A stretch of 64,000 nt of DNA from Oncomelania hupensis. Taxonomy: Eukaryota; Mollusca; Gastropoda; Littorinimorpha; Pomatiopsidae. Of the stretch, positions 1-11,849 are shown one piece after another. Both the position numbers and the translations under genes were made by a program. The notes beneath the pieces were generated by a model. That model saw nothing but the letters and a program-made list of their open reading frames with translations. It was not told the DNA's origin and did no database searches. Within the stretch, counting starts at the first letter, position 1. Every line of letters starts with the position of its first letter. The stretch covers positions 44,103,141 to 44,167,140 of the forward strand of contig CM072511.1 in the NCBI GenBank assembly GCA_036898135.1, read 5' to 3'.

Positions 1-360
1 AGAAGCAGTCATCTGCCTTGGAGAGAGTACAAAGAAGAGCGACGCGGATGATTAAATCGCTGAAACAATTACCATACTCAGAGAGATCCAGAGTTTTGGA
101 TTTGCCCTTTCTGAAATTTAGAAGATTGAGAGTGACCTGATCCAAACTTACCAGATTTTTAATGGGATTGACAACATTGATGTTAACACTTTGTTTTAGT
201 TGAATACTAACTCTAGAACAAGAAATTCACAGGACAATATTCTTAGAACTATATAAGACATTGCCGCACAAACAAAAGAAAATACTCATTCGTTTATCCA
301 CATGGGTTGAATTGCTAATATTTATCCAAGGATCGTGTTTGTAGCGCGAGTTCAGATCAT
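1..360 (+). pseudogene. CR1-type LINE reverse transcriptase, C-terminal remnant
   Basis: The window opens inside a decayed non-LTR retrotransposon. From base 3 one frame reads LERVQRRATRMIKSL, then LPYSERSRVLDLPFLKFRRLR, the usual C-terminal block after the RT domain in CR1/Jockey-group LINEs. It stops at 138-140. A shifted frame from about 125 continues with DLIQTYQIFNGID and a degenerate TRNSQDN stretch, the next block of the same family, with further stops. At least one frameshift and several stops make it non-functional. The 5' part lies outside the window and the end near 360 is approximate. This is a different sequence from the RTE family and from the CR1 copies at 10 kb and 22 kb. Confidence 0.75.
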
Positions 361-2195
361 CAGCATTCTAAATGCAAGATGCCCCACGTTGTACGAGTTT
401 TGACGTTCAGCGCATGGTATTAAATGCCTCATTTATTGCCCTATTGACTCGGCCAACACTTCAGCACTTCAAATGCACGACGTTTTATTTTCCATTGTAG
501 ACGTTGTGATGTTTCATTATTTATTTTATACACCGCATTTATTGCCCTACATTAAAGTGAGTCGGGGGCAATTTTTCCAAACTTTTAAACTGTATAGTAT
601 GATAATGGAAGAGTTTCTGTTGCGGTGAACGGTCTCTGATAAGCGTATAAATAACCGAGTTTTCAGGCCCTAGCTTAAAATTATACAATGGGTACTGACT
701 GCTTGTGTTGGCGTCTTTAGCTCACGCGAAACGATAATTATAGCTTAGGCAGTCATTATAGGCTAGGACAGCTTGTATTTTACGGATCTCGAATGATTCA
801 ATTTTTCAATGACACCTTCCCATCTTTTTTCCCGTTTATTAATTAGTTGTTCCACGAATTAATTCATGCCATTATTAAATCTACAATCCAAAGAAGAAAA
901 ATAATATCCCGAAGATAGAGACTGCTTATTAATTAATTATCAGTTTTTAGTCTTATCAATTCGATAGAAGGATTGTTAAAACCAGACTTAACTAAACAAT
1001 ATATACCAAGCAATTAATCTAATGATTATGTTTTTTTTAATTTAATTTAAGAAAGCATTTCTTGTTTGTTTTCTAGATCACGTCGGACATGCAGCGCATA
1101 CCTTCAAAAATTATTTCATCCTGCTCTTGAGACCTGTCAGTCAACGTTAAAAGTTAAAATTTAATCTATTTTAAAGGAAACTAAGTAAAACTGTAGTTTA
1201 AATGTTAACATTAATTTAAAAAAAAAACATTACGTTAATATAATTATATTACGTTACAACGTATTTAAATTATCAGCAACAATTCCTGATGTTCTTGAAC
1301 TTGTAACCACCAATCCAGCGTGTGAACAAATTATATAATAGATACGAATGGAATAGAAATAAAACAATAGCACGAATGTAAAGTTCTATCTATTTAACTT
1401 AAAAAAAACTTCAGATTTATGAGTGATACCGTCCATAGGTCGCGGAATTTATGTTAAAGTAGAATTCCGCACGTGCATTGAAAGAGATAACCAGAAGTCT
1501 GGGACGAAAATATGGGCCATATCGGTCTATTTAAAAAATTGTTTTGACCAGGGATTATAACTTTCATTTAATGTATTGTACATTACAATTTGGTTAAGGC
1601 CGCTCCCTGCCTCGAAAGTATAGACCCACACATACATTAATGTTATGTAAACTCGAAAAGAATGTTGGTTTTTGGTCCAGAGAGAACGCTCAGCTCTCAT
1701 TGTTATTTTTTAATTTTGTTACCATGGAGAGTCTTTGTTCATACTGATAATTGTGTGTGTGTGGGGGGGGGGGGGGGAAGGGAATAGAGATGAGACTACT
1801 TTAAGGCCTTTGTCTTCTTTGAAGCAGAGATGGCAGGGATTAGTACTGAACTGAGTGAGATAATGCGCTATTGAAACGGACACCTTTGATGCCACGTTCG
1901 CGTGATCTGGCATTGTGTGCACGCATGCAATAATCGATCGATGATCTGCGAAAATCGATGTGACGTTCACCTAGAGAGAGAAGTTAGTGAATGTGTCCGT
2001 GAGCAGTACAGGGATGGGGGGGAGGGGGGGTATGAGAGGGTGTATTAAGACGAGGGATAATAGGAGACTGTATATATATATATATACAGTGTAAAGTTGG
2101 TAAGCCTGAATAGGTAGAAAGGGAGAGAAGAGGTGTTATCAAGAAGAGAAGGTGGGCTGCAGTTAAGGTACAGTTTATATAGTGTGTGTATGCAT
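361..2195. other. AT-rich sequence without a recognisable gene
   Basis: Both strands are rich in stops and no domain or RNA fold is recognisable. Small features are a GT run ending in a 15-base G tract (1752-1777), a purine/G-rich patch near 2010-2035 and a short TA repeat at 2071-2086. Confidence 0.6.
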
Positions 2196-2206
2196 ACGTG
2201 GATAAG

Positions 2207-2403
2207 AGGGGCCGGGTAGCTCAGTTGGTAAGAGCGTCTTGTTAGTAACCGAAAGCTCGCTGGTTCGAATCCCGGATTGGTCAACGTGTGATCATATTAT
2301 TTTCCCCTTTACCAACAACTGGCCCGCTGGTGTCAGTATAAATCGGTCCAGTAGTCACCTATATGCGAAAGTGTCGTGTGACTATAATCTACAAACAACA
2401 ACA
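2207..2403 (+). mobile_element. tRNA-headed SINE, copy A, complete with TSD
   Basis: The head is tRNA-like: an A box GTAGCTCAGTTGG near 2216 and a B box GGTTCGAATCC near 2263, the RNA polymerase III internal promoter pair. A tRNA-unrelated body of about 120 bp follows and ends in ACAACAACA. The unit is flanked by an identical 11-bp TSD ACGTGGATAAG (2196-2206 and 2404-2414), so the insertion is bounded at about 197 bp. A second copy of the same head and body lies at 15909. The acceptor-like ends pair only partly, so this is read as a SINE and not as a working tRNA gene. Mobilisation would depend on a LINE reverse transcriptase; which one is not shown. Confidence 0.88.
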
Positions 2404-2831
2404 ACGTGGATAAGGTTGGATCTGTTGTTTCAAGGAGGGTGGTGGGAGGGGGTGAATAAGGAGGATAGGGTGGTAAAGTGAATTGTGGAGTATGTATTTT
2501 TAGAATGAGGAAGGAAGATGAACGAAGATGTGCACACTCCGTAGCTGAGGCGCCCAGAGGCTTACGTTTGCTTCTTTTGTGTGAGAAGTGCTCGGCGAGT
2601 CTCAGCTACGATGTTTGAGAGGATTGTTGCCCAGGTCAGGCGCTTTAATAAGATTGCAAGTGTTATTCACACTTTTCTGCTATCCTATGCACCAACGGGA
2701 ATCCCCTCTATGAAACATACTTCCGGTTTTTTTTCTCCGCGTGTTTTAGTGAGTTATTTCCAAATATTCAAGAATAATAACATGTGTCACTGGCCACCTG
2801 TATCGTACCCTCACATATTTTTATTTTTTTT
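2404..2831. other. Unassigned spacer
   Basis: Holds the 3' TSD of the preceding SINE and G-rich sequence near 2437-2475. No supported gene; short open frames show no known domain. Confidence 0.5.
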
Positions 2832-3032
2832 GCTGCAGTTTATTATCCCTTTCTATCGCCAGTGGCGCGCCTAAACCCTACCTACCTAACATTATTTGTG
2901 AATTTTTGAAAAATATTCGGAAAAACATAACGCCCAGATGCTGGCTCGAACCCACACCTGTCAGGCGCCATAGGTTTATGGCTTGTGAACAAGGCAAGTT
3001 AGTCCCGCCTTAGCCCACTTGGCCACAACGCT
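2832..3032 (-). mobile_element. tRNA Ser/Leu-like SINE, copy 1 (internally deleted)
   Basis: Read on the minus strand, it begins at CGTTGTGGCCAAGTGGGC near 3030 and runs through an A-box-like segment, a long variable arm and a B box GGTTCGAGCC near 2950. It continues into a body ending in GGGATAATAAACTGCAGC plus an A tail (T run at 2819-2831 on the plus strand). The second copy at 32736-33043 matches head and tail but has about 100 extra internal bases, so this copy is internally deleted. A long variable arm is typical of class II tRNAs (Ser, Leu). Flanks CTCACATAT and CTCGCATAA may be an imperfect TSD. Confidence 0.72.
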
Positions 3033-5030
3033 CGCATAACATAGTCAGTTACTTCGTGTTTTGTGAAGGTTGCGACGGCGAAGCTATGAAAAACTACAAG
3101 AGTCTTCAGGTCTTGTTTGATGTTTCACTTTCTGTCGATGATCGACGCACCTCCGAAATCGCCACAAATACAGGCCTCTACGATTGTTTTTTGCATCCTT
3201 TCACTGAGCATGTACTTCCTCCACCGTTTTTATACTTATCCCACTCGTTTTCTGGCTCTAACAATCGTCGTTTTCGGCAATTTGCCATATTTAAAAGTCA
3301 CGCATAAAGCTTTGATAAAAGCAAAACAAGCTAGACCGGAACTTGGTTTCATGCTAACCTCGTTTTAATTTATAATGGCGATACCCACGAGTTTTTATGA
3401 GAGGTGCCGGAAAGTTGTGAATCAGGGCAAACATCTTCTCCTCTTTTTTAACCCGCTCATGTTCCCTTGCGTGCGAAGTGCTATTTTTGATGCTCTCATA
3501 ATGATTTAAGTACGGTGCTAGAGACGAGAGTTAAGAGCAGTATGTACATCTTTTCTTAAACTAAGGTCAGCAACAGGCTAGAAACACATAGATCACAGGT
3601 CAAATTGCAGTATGGCTATAGTTATTGTTTTATAGCGCACGTAACCTGTTTAAAGAGCTGATCAATGTGCTGGCTGAAATCAGATTCCAAACCAACCCGT
3701 ATAAGTAAGTGCCAAGTACCGGCCACCTTGAAGAAAATATGCCTTAACTTCTTATAGGGCGCGTTAGCAGTGATCTATCGTAGCTACTAACGAATGAATA
3801 CATGAATTCATTTAATCGGTTAGCGAAAAAAAAAATTATAGCGATACCCCGAACGGAGCGCCGTAGCTTCTTATACGCCGGAGTTGCAGTTGCAGTAACC
3901 AATATAAACTGCAGTGACCTACGTGGGAGGTTCATGTCCATCGCTGGCAATAATGTTCACTCATCTCTAGATGTCAATGGACGTGTACTGCAATTAGCGA
4001 GACTGACCAACGTAGCCAGCACATCTATGAAAAGCTAAGATACTACAGCACAGGCTATACCTAAACGGAAAACTCTCGTCATTTTACGATGCCTTTTACA
4101 AGAGTTGCGTCCCATGAAAATGGGTTGATATGGGCAATAATGGCGGCTGTGAAAGTGAAGCGCAGAGCAGGCACCGAATATCAGCAACAGTGTGTACATT
4201 TTCAGTTGCAAAAGGAAATCTTTGTTTTGGTATCCGCTCGACGAATCACGTTATGTGATAATTACGTATAATTGCATGCTATTTGCAAAATCTTTAGGCT
4301 ATCTGCGCAAAAAGCCTACGAGCACATGAAAAAAAAAGTGGATTAACTACTTTGACAGTACAAAAAATTCCTTTTTGCAGTGATTTATTAAAACAAAAGT
4401 TGCCAGATTTGTTTAAATAAATTTTTTTAAAAAAACTGAAGCGTTGCTATTTTATGCAGTTTTTTTCAAAAAACACAGAAAGGATGGTGTTTTGTGATCC
4501 CAAAATGTAGCAAAACACGTCCTGAAACATAAATTATATGGATATTAATAGTCATTGTATTTAAGCCTAAACAGCTTAGTTTGAGGACACTTGAATGAAA
4601 TGTATACGTTATAAAATGCATAATTATTCAGTCCTTTTACTTTTGTTGATATATTAAAATTCAACTTGCCACATGCATTGTTGTGTACATTTGTATTGAA
4701 CATGATGCTAAGAACCTCACTCTCCAACATTCTTTCCTTTTTTTCCCACCTTTTCCAGTCTTTCTCATCACAATTTCAACCATCTTTTTACGTGGTTTAA
4801 TATTGTTTAAATATTTATTCTTGCGAATGTATGTGTTTTTATTTAATGTTCCAAATATACTAAAATTTTATAACAAAAACATTTTTTTTAAAATAAATAA
4901 ATAAATTAAGAAATCCAACTGAAAGTCAGGAAGATGAAAACAAGGAGACCTGAATTCAGTCAATAAAAAATGCAACAACAAAAAAACAACACTCACGTTC
5001 AAGTTTAATTTATTGTGTTGCTGAGAATAG
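3033..5030. other. No recognisable gene
   Basis: Unassigned sequence, AT-rich after 4270. Several 60-80-codon open frames lack domains, and no RNA gene, repeat family or splice-site pattern was recognised. Confidence 0.5.
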
Positions 5031-5038
5031 GGATACAT

Positions 5039-5102
5039 GGAGTACGCTGGTTAAACGATGATCTGTGGTGCCCCAACGACCTTCGAGTTACGGGATAGGA
5101 TA
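5039..5102 (+). mobile_element. RTE-family LINE, 64-bp 3'-end fragment
   Basis: An extremely 5'-truncated copy. It matches the last ~64 bp of the full-length element at 37985, including the final coding codons and the GGATA tail. An 8-bp direct repeat GGATACAT flanks it (5031-5038 and 5103-5110). The tail variant reads GCCCCAACGACC...CGAGTTACGGGATAGG, the diverged subfamily form. Confidence 0.85.
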
Positions 5103-5220
5103 GGATACATTATGAATACTAGGAATATGTTTTGGTACAATGCCAAATTGAACATACACGTTGAACAATGCATGACTGAAACACGCACACTGAATGATTA
5201 TATATGAAATAAATTAGATG

Positions 5221-5305
5221 TTATGCGTGCGTGCGTATGTCTGTGAACGCGTGCGCGCGCATGCGTATGTGTGTATGTATGTGTGTGTGTGTGTGTGTGT
5301 GTGTG
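5221..5305. repeat. Compound GT/GC/GTAT microsatellite
   Basis: Mixed GC, GTAT and GT dinucleotide runs. The translated poly-C/V frames over it are artefacts. Confidence 0.9.
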
Positions 5306-5646
5306 ACAGTGTGCGCCCGTTTGTGTTTAAACTTAACCTGTTTCTTAATGTTTGTTTTTCATTTATTTTGCGGGTGTTCCAGTTGGCGTGTACATATTAA
5401 ACTCCCCATTATTTAATTCCTATTGTATTTATATTGTTTTATTTATATTTTGACATAAAAATTCTTATGTATGGTTTTGAATACTGGTTGTTTTTGTTTT
5501 CTTTACTACTGACAGATATTTATACTATTTTGTATCACTGTTTAGAGCGTTTTTACTTTTAAATGTTTATATCGTTGCTTCATTATGTATTATTACCGTT
5601 GGTGTCTTTGTAATGTGTGTGTGTGTGTGGGCGTGTGAGGATGTTT

Positions 5647-5901
5647 ACACGGCGTTATTGGGACAAATTAGTGCAAGTTTGCATACGTTCTTTGGACAGA
5701 CCTCCTTGTTGGGACGTCCATTTAATGATCCGTGAGGGTTAGGGTTAGGGTAAGGGTTAGGGTTAGGGCTAGTGTTAGGGTTAGGGTTAGGGTTAGGGTT
5801 AGGGTTAGAACACTTTAAAGTACTTAAAAACGGGGTCGTAGCACGACCCATTGTCCACAGAACGTATGTGGCGATAGAGGAAAGTCCAAATAACGGTGTC
5901 T
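5647..5901 (+). mobile_element. Telomere-repeat-bearing inverted-repeat element (MITE-like), copy 1
   Basis: A ~255-bp unit whose ends are inverted. The left end reads ACGGCGTTATTGGGACAAAT, and the reverse complement of the right end reads ACACCGTTATTTGGACTTTC. Its centre (5738-5807) is an imperfect TTAGGG array of about a dozen units, followed by AACACTTTAAAGTACTTAAA and a CCCATTGTC block shared with two other copies. GT-rich microsatellites abut both sides. No coding capacity. The size, inverted ends and copy number fit a MITE; the transposase superfamily is unknown. Confidence 0.65.
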
Positions 5902-5970
5902 GCGCAAGTATGTGTGTTTGTGTGTGTGTGGGGGGGGGGGGCGGGGGTTGGATACGTGTGCACACTTAAA

Positions 5971-6196
5971 CAGTGTTATCTGGACAAATCAGTGAACATC
6001 TGCATAACTAGTATTGACATGCTTACTTGATTTGACGTCAGAACAATGATCTGTTAGAGTTAGGGCTGAGTTAGGTTAGGGTTTTTAGGGATAGGGTTAG
6101 GGTTCGAACACTTTAAAGTACTTAAAAATGGGGACGAATTATGACCCATTGTCAGCACAACGTATGTGGCACTTCGGGAAAGTCATGATAATACTG
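5971..6196 (+). mobile_element. Telomere-repeat-bearing inverted-repeat element, copy 2
   Basis: Second copy, 69 bp after the first and in the same orientation. The left end is CAGTGTTATCTGGACAAATC; the right end read on the opposite strand is CAGTATTATCATGACTTTCC, so the inverted ends are clearer here. The internal TTAGGG array (6055-6103) is shorter and more degenerate. The following AACACTTTAAAGTACTTAAA block is identical to copy 1. A GT microsatellite starts just after it. Confidence 0.65.
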
Positions 6197-6409
6197 GGTG
6201 TGTGTGTATGTGGATTTTATACATGCTTTTTTTATACTGAAATGTGATGCTCGTTATTATTTCTTATGATGTTCAAAGCGTTTTTATCTCATTATGTTTT
6301 AATATTGTTTAAATATATATTCTTGTGTGTGTGTGTGCGTGTGTGTGTGTGTGTGTGTATGTGAATGCTTATAGCATACTTTAGTTTGGTTTTGCGCTTG
6401 AGAAAATGA

Positions 6410-6482
<73 letters not shown>
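6410..6482. repeat. (ATT)n microsatellite
   Basis: About 24 perfect ATT units. The poly-isoleucine frame on the minus strand is an artefact. Confidence 0.97.
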
Positions 6483-6483
<1 letters not shown>

Positions 6484-6736
6484 ATAGAAATTATGAACTA
6501 CACATCTACACAAACCACCAGTAATCATTGACACAATTAGGCTTATTATCGATCATCGTTCCATAGGCCTACAACGCAGCAGCGTTACAAAAGTGCAGAC
6601 ACATGAGTTCATACACATGCATAGACTGGGTCTTACACAGCCCTTAAACAAATTACGATAATTATCAATAGTAGTACAATTCTTGATAAATATTAACAGC
6701 GTAAACAATGAATGAATTAATACATAGATACTAACG

Positions 6737-6739
<3 letters not shown>

Positions 6740-6808
<69 letters not shown>

Positions 6809-6810
6809 GG

Positions 6811-6904
<94 letters not shown>
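6740..6904. repeat. Compound (GT)n-(GTAT)n-(GA)n microsatellite
   Basis: A GT run to ~6793, GTAT units to ~6807, a short G run, then GA repeats to 6904 with one CA interruption. Adjoins the 100-bp duplicated block that follows. Confidence 0.96.
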
Positions 6905-6906
<2 letters not shown>

Positions 6907-7004
6907 AAAACTAGGATGTTGAAACTAGGATGTTGATGTATTTATTGGAGGCGGTGCAAGTGATGGTAGGGAGAAGTGTGCAAAAATGGATACATGCAAC
7001 AAAC
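6905..7004 (+). repeat. 100-bp dispersed duplicate, copy 1
   Basis: These 100 bases, from GCAAAACTAGGATG to ATGCAACAAAC, recur with no visible mismatch at 57711-57810. In both places a GA microsatellite lies immediately upstream. It contains a small internal duplication of ACTAGGATGTTGA. No coding capacity or TSD is visible. Confidence 0.85.
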
Positions 7005-7022
7005 AGAGAGAGAGAGAGAGAG

Positions 7023-8399
7023 ATTTCGAAAAAGTGAGCATTTTTTGGCGAGCCAATTGCTATCGGAAAGTAACAAATCTAGTGCACTGTAGTAGTATAG
7101 CGTCTGCTACAGCTATCAACCCATCGTCAAGGGAGGTAAGCAATAAAAGTGGCTTGTAAGCGTTATATAGGAGTTTTCCCTTTGCGTATAGTCTGTGACT
7201 ACAGTCAGTGGGGAAAGGAACATCTTAAAGCATCACTACAGTGAATAATTTATTGAACATTCTCTATTGTAAACGAGTTCCATTCTGAGTTTTGAGAATG
7301 AAATGCAACTCAAGGGTGTATACAGAGCACTTACTAGTTTTCGATGTTTGTCTCGAAAAACAAAGAAGTGGTGAATGCAAACATTTCCCACTATTTCTTC
7401 CTGGACACAAAAACATGATTGTCTGCATTCAAAAGCTGAAACTAAACGCGCAAACTGCGCCCTATTCAAGCTACATAGCCTACTGTACGTGTACATTGCA
7501 GAGAGTTTTGGAACATTTCAGAATGACGTAATCAATAACCAATCAGAACAAAGATCGTCACAGGAAATGCACGCTGCGTTACGTCATAGAATGTACAAAC
7601 TTTTGAAGATTTTTTTCCCTACTGGTTGCGAGATAGACCCTGAGCTTTCCGTCGGTGATAAACAAGCAATTCCAGAAAGATCTCAGCATTGCTACAACAC
7701 TATCGACCGACGAAAACAAACGAACTTCATGCCACGCTTTTCCGGCATCACCATAGAAGCAAATCAAAGGTAAATCAGATTGCTATCATTGCACGCTTCG
7801 CAAAACAAAATGTCCGTAGTTGTCGTGAGCATCTCAGTCGTAACACTGTCACACTATTTTCTTCTGCCGTACTTTCCACAAACATGATGACGAGCACTAC
7901 AATCTTCCAGTGTTCCTTCTGAGAACAAGAAAGGGATGCAGCTGTTTTCCAATATTTCCTCTTTCTTTCTTTCTTTTCAGATTTTTAAAAAAATATATAA
8001 TCTACTTTTTCTTTTGGTTAACAACAAAAAAAAGACTAGGTTCTGTGGTTTTTTTCTTTCTGGAAGTAAGTTAAATGACACTGCTAGTTTTTTTTTGTTT
8101 CTTTCTGGAACATGGAAAAGGACACTTCTAGATTCCTCTCTTCGTCCTCTGCGTTGGGAAATCTGAGGGATGGAATTGTTTTGAGGGAGGGTTATAAGGG
8201 TAAGATTTCAGGGCCCAGGGGGAGCAATTAATTATTGAAGGGCAAAGAGTACTCTAACATTTCGTGTCTGGCCGGGAGAAAATATTTGATTATTTTCCGG
8301 ATTTGTCTGGCCTTCCTTGCGTTCTTACGTGTGCTTTTCGATGTTCTTTTTCTTGTGCGTCTTGGGAATGAGCTGTCTTTTTCTTGTTATTCTTCTATT

Positions 8400-8400
<1 letters not shown>
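7023..8400. other. Unassigned sequence
   Basis: Contains the longest unexplained non-repeat open frame in this part of the window (7375-7773, plus, 132 codons). It has no recognisable domain and no second copy in the window. After ~7950 the sequence becomes pyrimidine-rich. Confidence 0.5.
7524..7586. promoter_or_regulatory. Possible CRE/CCAAT cluster
   Basis: TGACGTAA (7524-7531), CCAAT (7539-7543) and TTACGTCA (7579-7586) fall within 63 bp, the two CRE-like octamers being exact inverted copies. This is a motif match only; no gene or start site is seen downstream. Confidence 0.2.
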
Positions 8401-8471
<71 letters not shown>

Positions 8472-8475
8472 TCAT

Positions 8476-8509
<34 letters not shown>

Positions 8510-8690
8510 TTTGTGCGTGTGTGTCTATGTGTGTGTAGCGTGTGTGTGTGTGGTGTGTGTGTATGTGTGTGTGTGTGAGTGACTATGCGAACGTCTATTG
8601 TGTGTCTGCGTGAGACAAGGTGCGCGTGCGTGAGTGTGTGTGTGTGTTTGTGTGTGTGTGCGAGCGCGTGCGTGCGCGTGCGTATGCTGG
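8401..8690. repeat. (CTTT)n followed by GT-rich microsatellite
   Basis: About 28 tetranucleotide units to ~8512 with rare interruptions, then interrupted GT/GC dinucleotides. The long serine/phenylalanine and lysine/glutamate frames here are artefacts. Confidence 0.95.
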
Positions 8691-9745
8691 CACAAGGAAT
8701 AAACACAGTAAGTATTTGTGTTTAAAAAGGATGCAAATATCTAGATATCCAGCTTTCTCGGAAGCTGTGAACCCCGACAGTGATTAAAAAAAAACAACTC
8801 TACAAGAGCCTGCAGCAAACGTTTACTGGGTGTAAAATCGACCGTGAGCTGCATTTATGAGGCGTTTAGCTCCGCTATGTTTTCTTGCTAGTCACTTGCA
8901 ATGCAATATCTTGACCGATATGTTGTGCTAGCGTGATCGATGCTATAAGGAGAGTGCACTTTGGAATTCAATAGCTTACGCGAAGTGATAAAACAACGAG
9001 ATCTCTTATCTTCTAAGAGTGGTGTTAGATCACATACTTGAAATGTAAACAGATTCCATTCAAGAGAGTTAAGTAGATGATCACGCACGTGTAGATATTT
9101 GTCGCTTGATTATTCTCACTATCATCATCAACATTAGAAGCAGCAGGAGCAGCAGCAGAAGTAACAGTGTCATCGTCATCAGCATCTTCATGAGCAGCAG
9201 CAGCATTTTCATTATCGTCGTCGCCGTAATCCTCCTCCTCCTCGTCCTATTTCTTCTACTCCACCTCCTCCCTGTTATCATTGTATTGTAGTAGCCTCAG
9301 TAATAAGTTCGTTCTATAGCGTTATGAAGAGTGAGCTAAAGACCCACAGATACTTGACAATAAATCCTTCTCTTTCTCAGTTATAGTAGTTTTCCTCTGA
9401 TAATGCTGTCTGAGAGAAGAAGAAAAGAAAGTGGAAGAAGAAAAGAGGGATGTACGTTTTCTGATAATGCTATTTGAGGGAAGAGGACGGGTGGGTGGGT
9501 GGGCTTGGGGGTCGGGGACGCTGTCTGAAGTCTATAATCTCGACACTTTAGAACAGTCTGGGACGTGATTATAGTTTCATATCGATGACGGTATAGTCTT
9601 GTCACGTCCCTTGAAGAAAAGACCAGAAGCACCCTCTGTCGTGGTATAATGACCATGTTCGGTTTCTAAGCCTGATCTTGACTGAAATGTGTCGGACTTA
9701 GACGGGTCGCGTCTTTAAATAAAGGTATTTATTTAGCGCCCTTTT

Positions 9746-9749
<4 letters not shown>
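8691..9749. other. Unassigned sequence with imperfect trinucleotide tracts
   Basis: Interrupted AGC/ATC/CTC triplets lie at about 9118-9265 and short GGGT repeats near 9488-9502. No supported gene. Confidence 0.5.

Positions 9750-9838
<89 letters not shown>
9750..9838. repeat. (AAT)n microsatellite
   Basis: About 29 AAT units ending in AAATAAATAAA. Its flank does not match the CR1 tail, so it is listed as a plain microsatellite. Confidence 0.96.
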
Positions 9839-9842
<4 letters not shown>

Positions 9843-10316
9843 AAAAAGGCTGAGTATGGTGGCCTCACATTTGACAAGGAGTGGAACAAAAGCCTTTTAG
9901 AATAGTGAGAAATGGCAGGAAGCCTCTGTGATCAGCTTTTTCAACGCTGTTGAGGAGAGGTGCGTGAATATAGAACAATTGACGCTATGTGGAAAAAATG
10001 TGAGCACGCGACTCGACCCCGCTGATCATTGAATCTGATTGAAGGAAAAGTGTGGCGTTTTTGTCGACCTTTATTCTATCACTTCTTGAGGTCCCAGAAA
10101 ACATTATTTTTTTTGGATTATACTGCCTGTCACAGGCACTGTGTGGATACATTCAGCCATAACAATCTCACATGCTGCTGATGTCCTGCAGAATTTCATA
10201 CGCAATGCTCATTTCATTTGCTTAAACAAACAATTAAATGCTTGAGGGATTTTTTTGCTGATTTATACTATTGCATCTCTCTTTTTCTCTCTCTTTCTCT
10301 CCCTCCCTCCCTCCCT

Positions 10317-10367
<51 letters not shown>

Positions 10368-10379
10368 ATTCGCTGTACA
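9839..10379. other. Unassigned spacer ending in a CT-rich microsatellite
   Basis: No gene is seen. From 10276 to 10369 there are CT and CCCT repeats that run in frame into the CR1 fragment, so an open reading frame starting at 10255 falsely gains an N-terminal leader. Confidence 0.6.
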
Positions 10380-11849
10380 TTCACATCACATTCTCTTTAA
10401 CACTCTTCAACACTATTTTGGAATCTCTGGCTCGGTCCTGGCTTGGTTCCACTCATACCTTTCTGACAGATCACAAGCAGTCACTGTCGATGGCTGTTTC
10501 TCCAGCACAGCAGACTTGGTGTGCGGCGTGCCTCAGGGTTCCGTTTTAGGGCCGGTGTTATTCACTCTGTACACCAAGCCACTGCTTCTCCTGCTTAGAA
10601 AGCATGCTGTTGAGAGTCAGTCATTTGCAGACGACACACAACTGTATAAATCCACCGCCCCCTCTCTCATTAATTCCACTGTTCAGACTTTGGAGAACTG
10701 CATCACAGACATTAAATCATGGATGACACTCAACAAGCTTAAGCTTAATGACGATAAAACCGAAGCCCTCCTCATTCACAAGCACAACACCTCCTCCTCA
10801 CTCTCGCCTCTCCCAACATCGCTTACAGTAGGGACAACAAACACTCAGTTCTCATCCTCTGCAAGAAATCTCGGCTACATTCTCTCCGATGACCTGTCCC
10901 TCAACAACCACATCTCCAACGTCTGTCGCTCTGCATACACGGCCATACGCCAAATCAGCTCCTTTCGCCACTATCTTACAGTCCCGGCCACCAAAACCCT
11001 AGTCTGCGCTCTCGTCCTCTCTCGTCTTGACTATTGCAACTCTCTCTTTGCTGGCTCCCCGAAACACATCATTGACAAACTACAAAAGGTTCAGAACTCA
11101 GCAGCTAGACTAGTATTCCGAGCAAAGAAACGTGATCACATCACACCTCTACTACATTCCCTTCACTGGCTTCCTGTGCAAGCACGCATAGAGTACAAAC
11201 TCTCTGTTCTCTGTCACAACTTCTTCACAGATTCTTGTCCTTCCTACCTTGCTGATCTACTGTCTGTCTACTCCCCTTCACGCACTTTAAGATCATCTGC
11301 TGACACTCGCACACTCAAGGTTCCCGTCACCCGCACTAAGACATACGGCCAACGTGCATTCGCCTACTCCGCACCTAAGCAGTGGAATTCCCTTCCCTCC
11401 CATATCCGCAACATACAATCAACACAAGCATTCAAAAAGGCCCTCAAAACCCACCTCTTCAAACTGCATTATTCAGACTGATTTGTGTCCTGCTGCCATT
11501 CTCTCATCTCTTGTCTATGTCTGATCCGTAAGTGTATACACGGCTGTAAATATTTATACTGTTTTCCTTCCTGGGCCTAACCGGGCATATAAATAGCTGT
11601 GAATAGGTTTTTGCTATTCTACTTTCTGTCTTTTTTTTTGTCATTTGTGTACATAGTTGTAAATAGTATATTTTTGTCTTTTTTGTAATTTATGTACATA
11701 ATTGTAAATAGTCTGTACCTTTACTGTCCCGTCTTTTGGTGTATTGTAGCAAAAGTGATGTTTCATCGAGTGTATGTATTTATATGTTATGACTATGTAA
11801 AGCGTGGTGAGTCTGGTCATAGGCTGGAGTACCCGCTATATAAAAATCC

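Noticed and set aside
2208..2283. Functional tRNA gene
   Set aside because: A and B boxes are good, but the acceptor stem pairs poorly, a SINE body and tail follow, and a TSD encloses the unit.
5738..5807. Chromosome end or fusion scar from the TTAGGG arrays
   Set aside because: The arrays are short, imperfect, flanked by the same unique sequence in three places and enclosed by inverted ends, so an interspersed element explains them better.
7375..7773. Host gene exon (132-codon frame)
   Set aside because: No recognisable domain; a competing minus-strand frame exists and no splice or start context decides it. Kept only as unassigned sequence.
10255..10380. N-terminal extension of the CR1 reading frame
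   Set aside because: It is translated CT/CCCT microsatellite upstream of the real LINE sequence.
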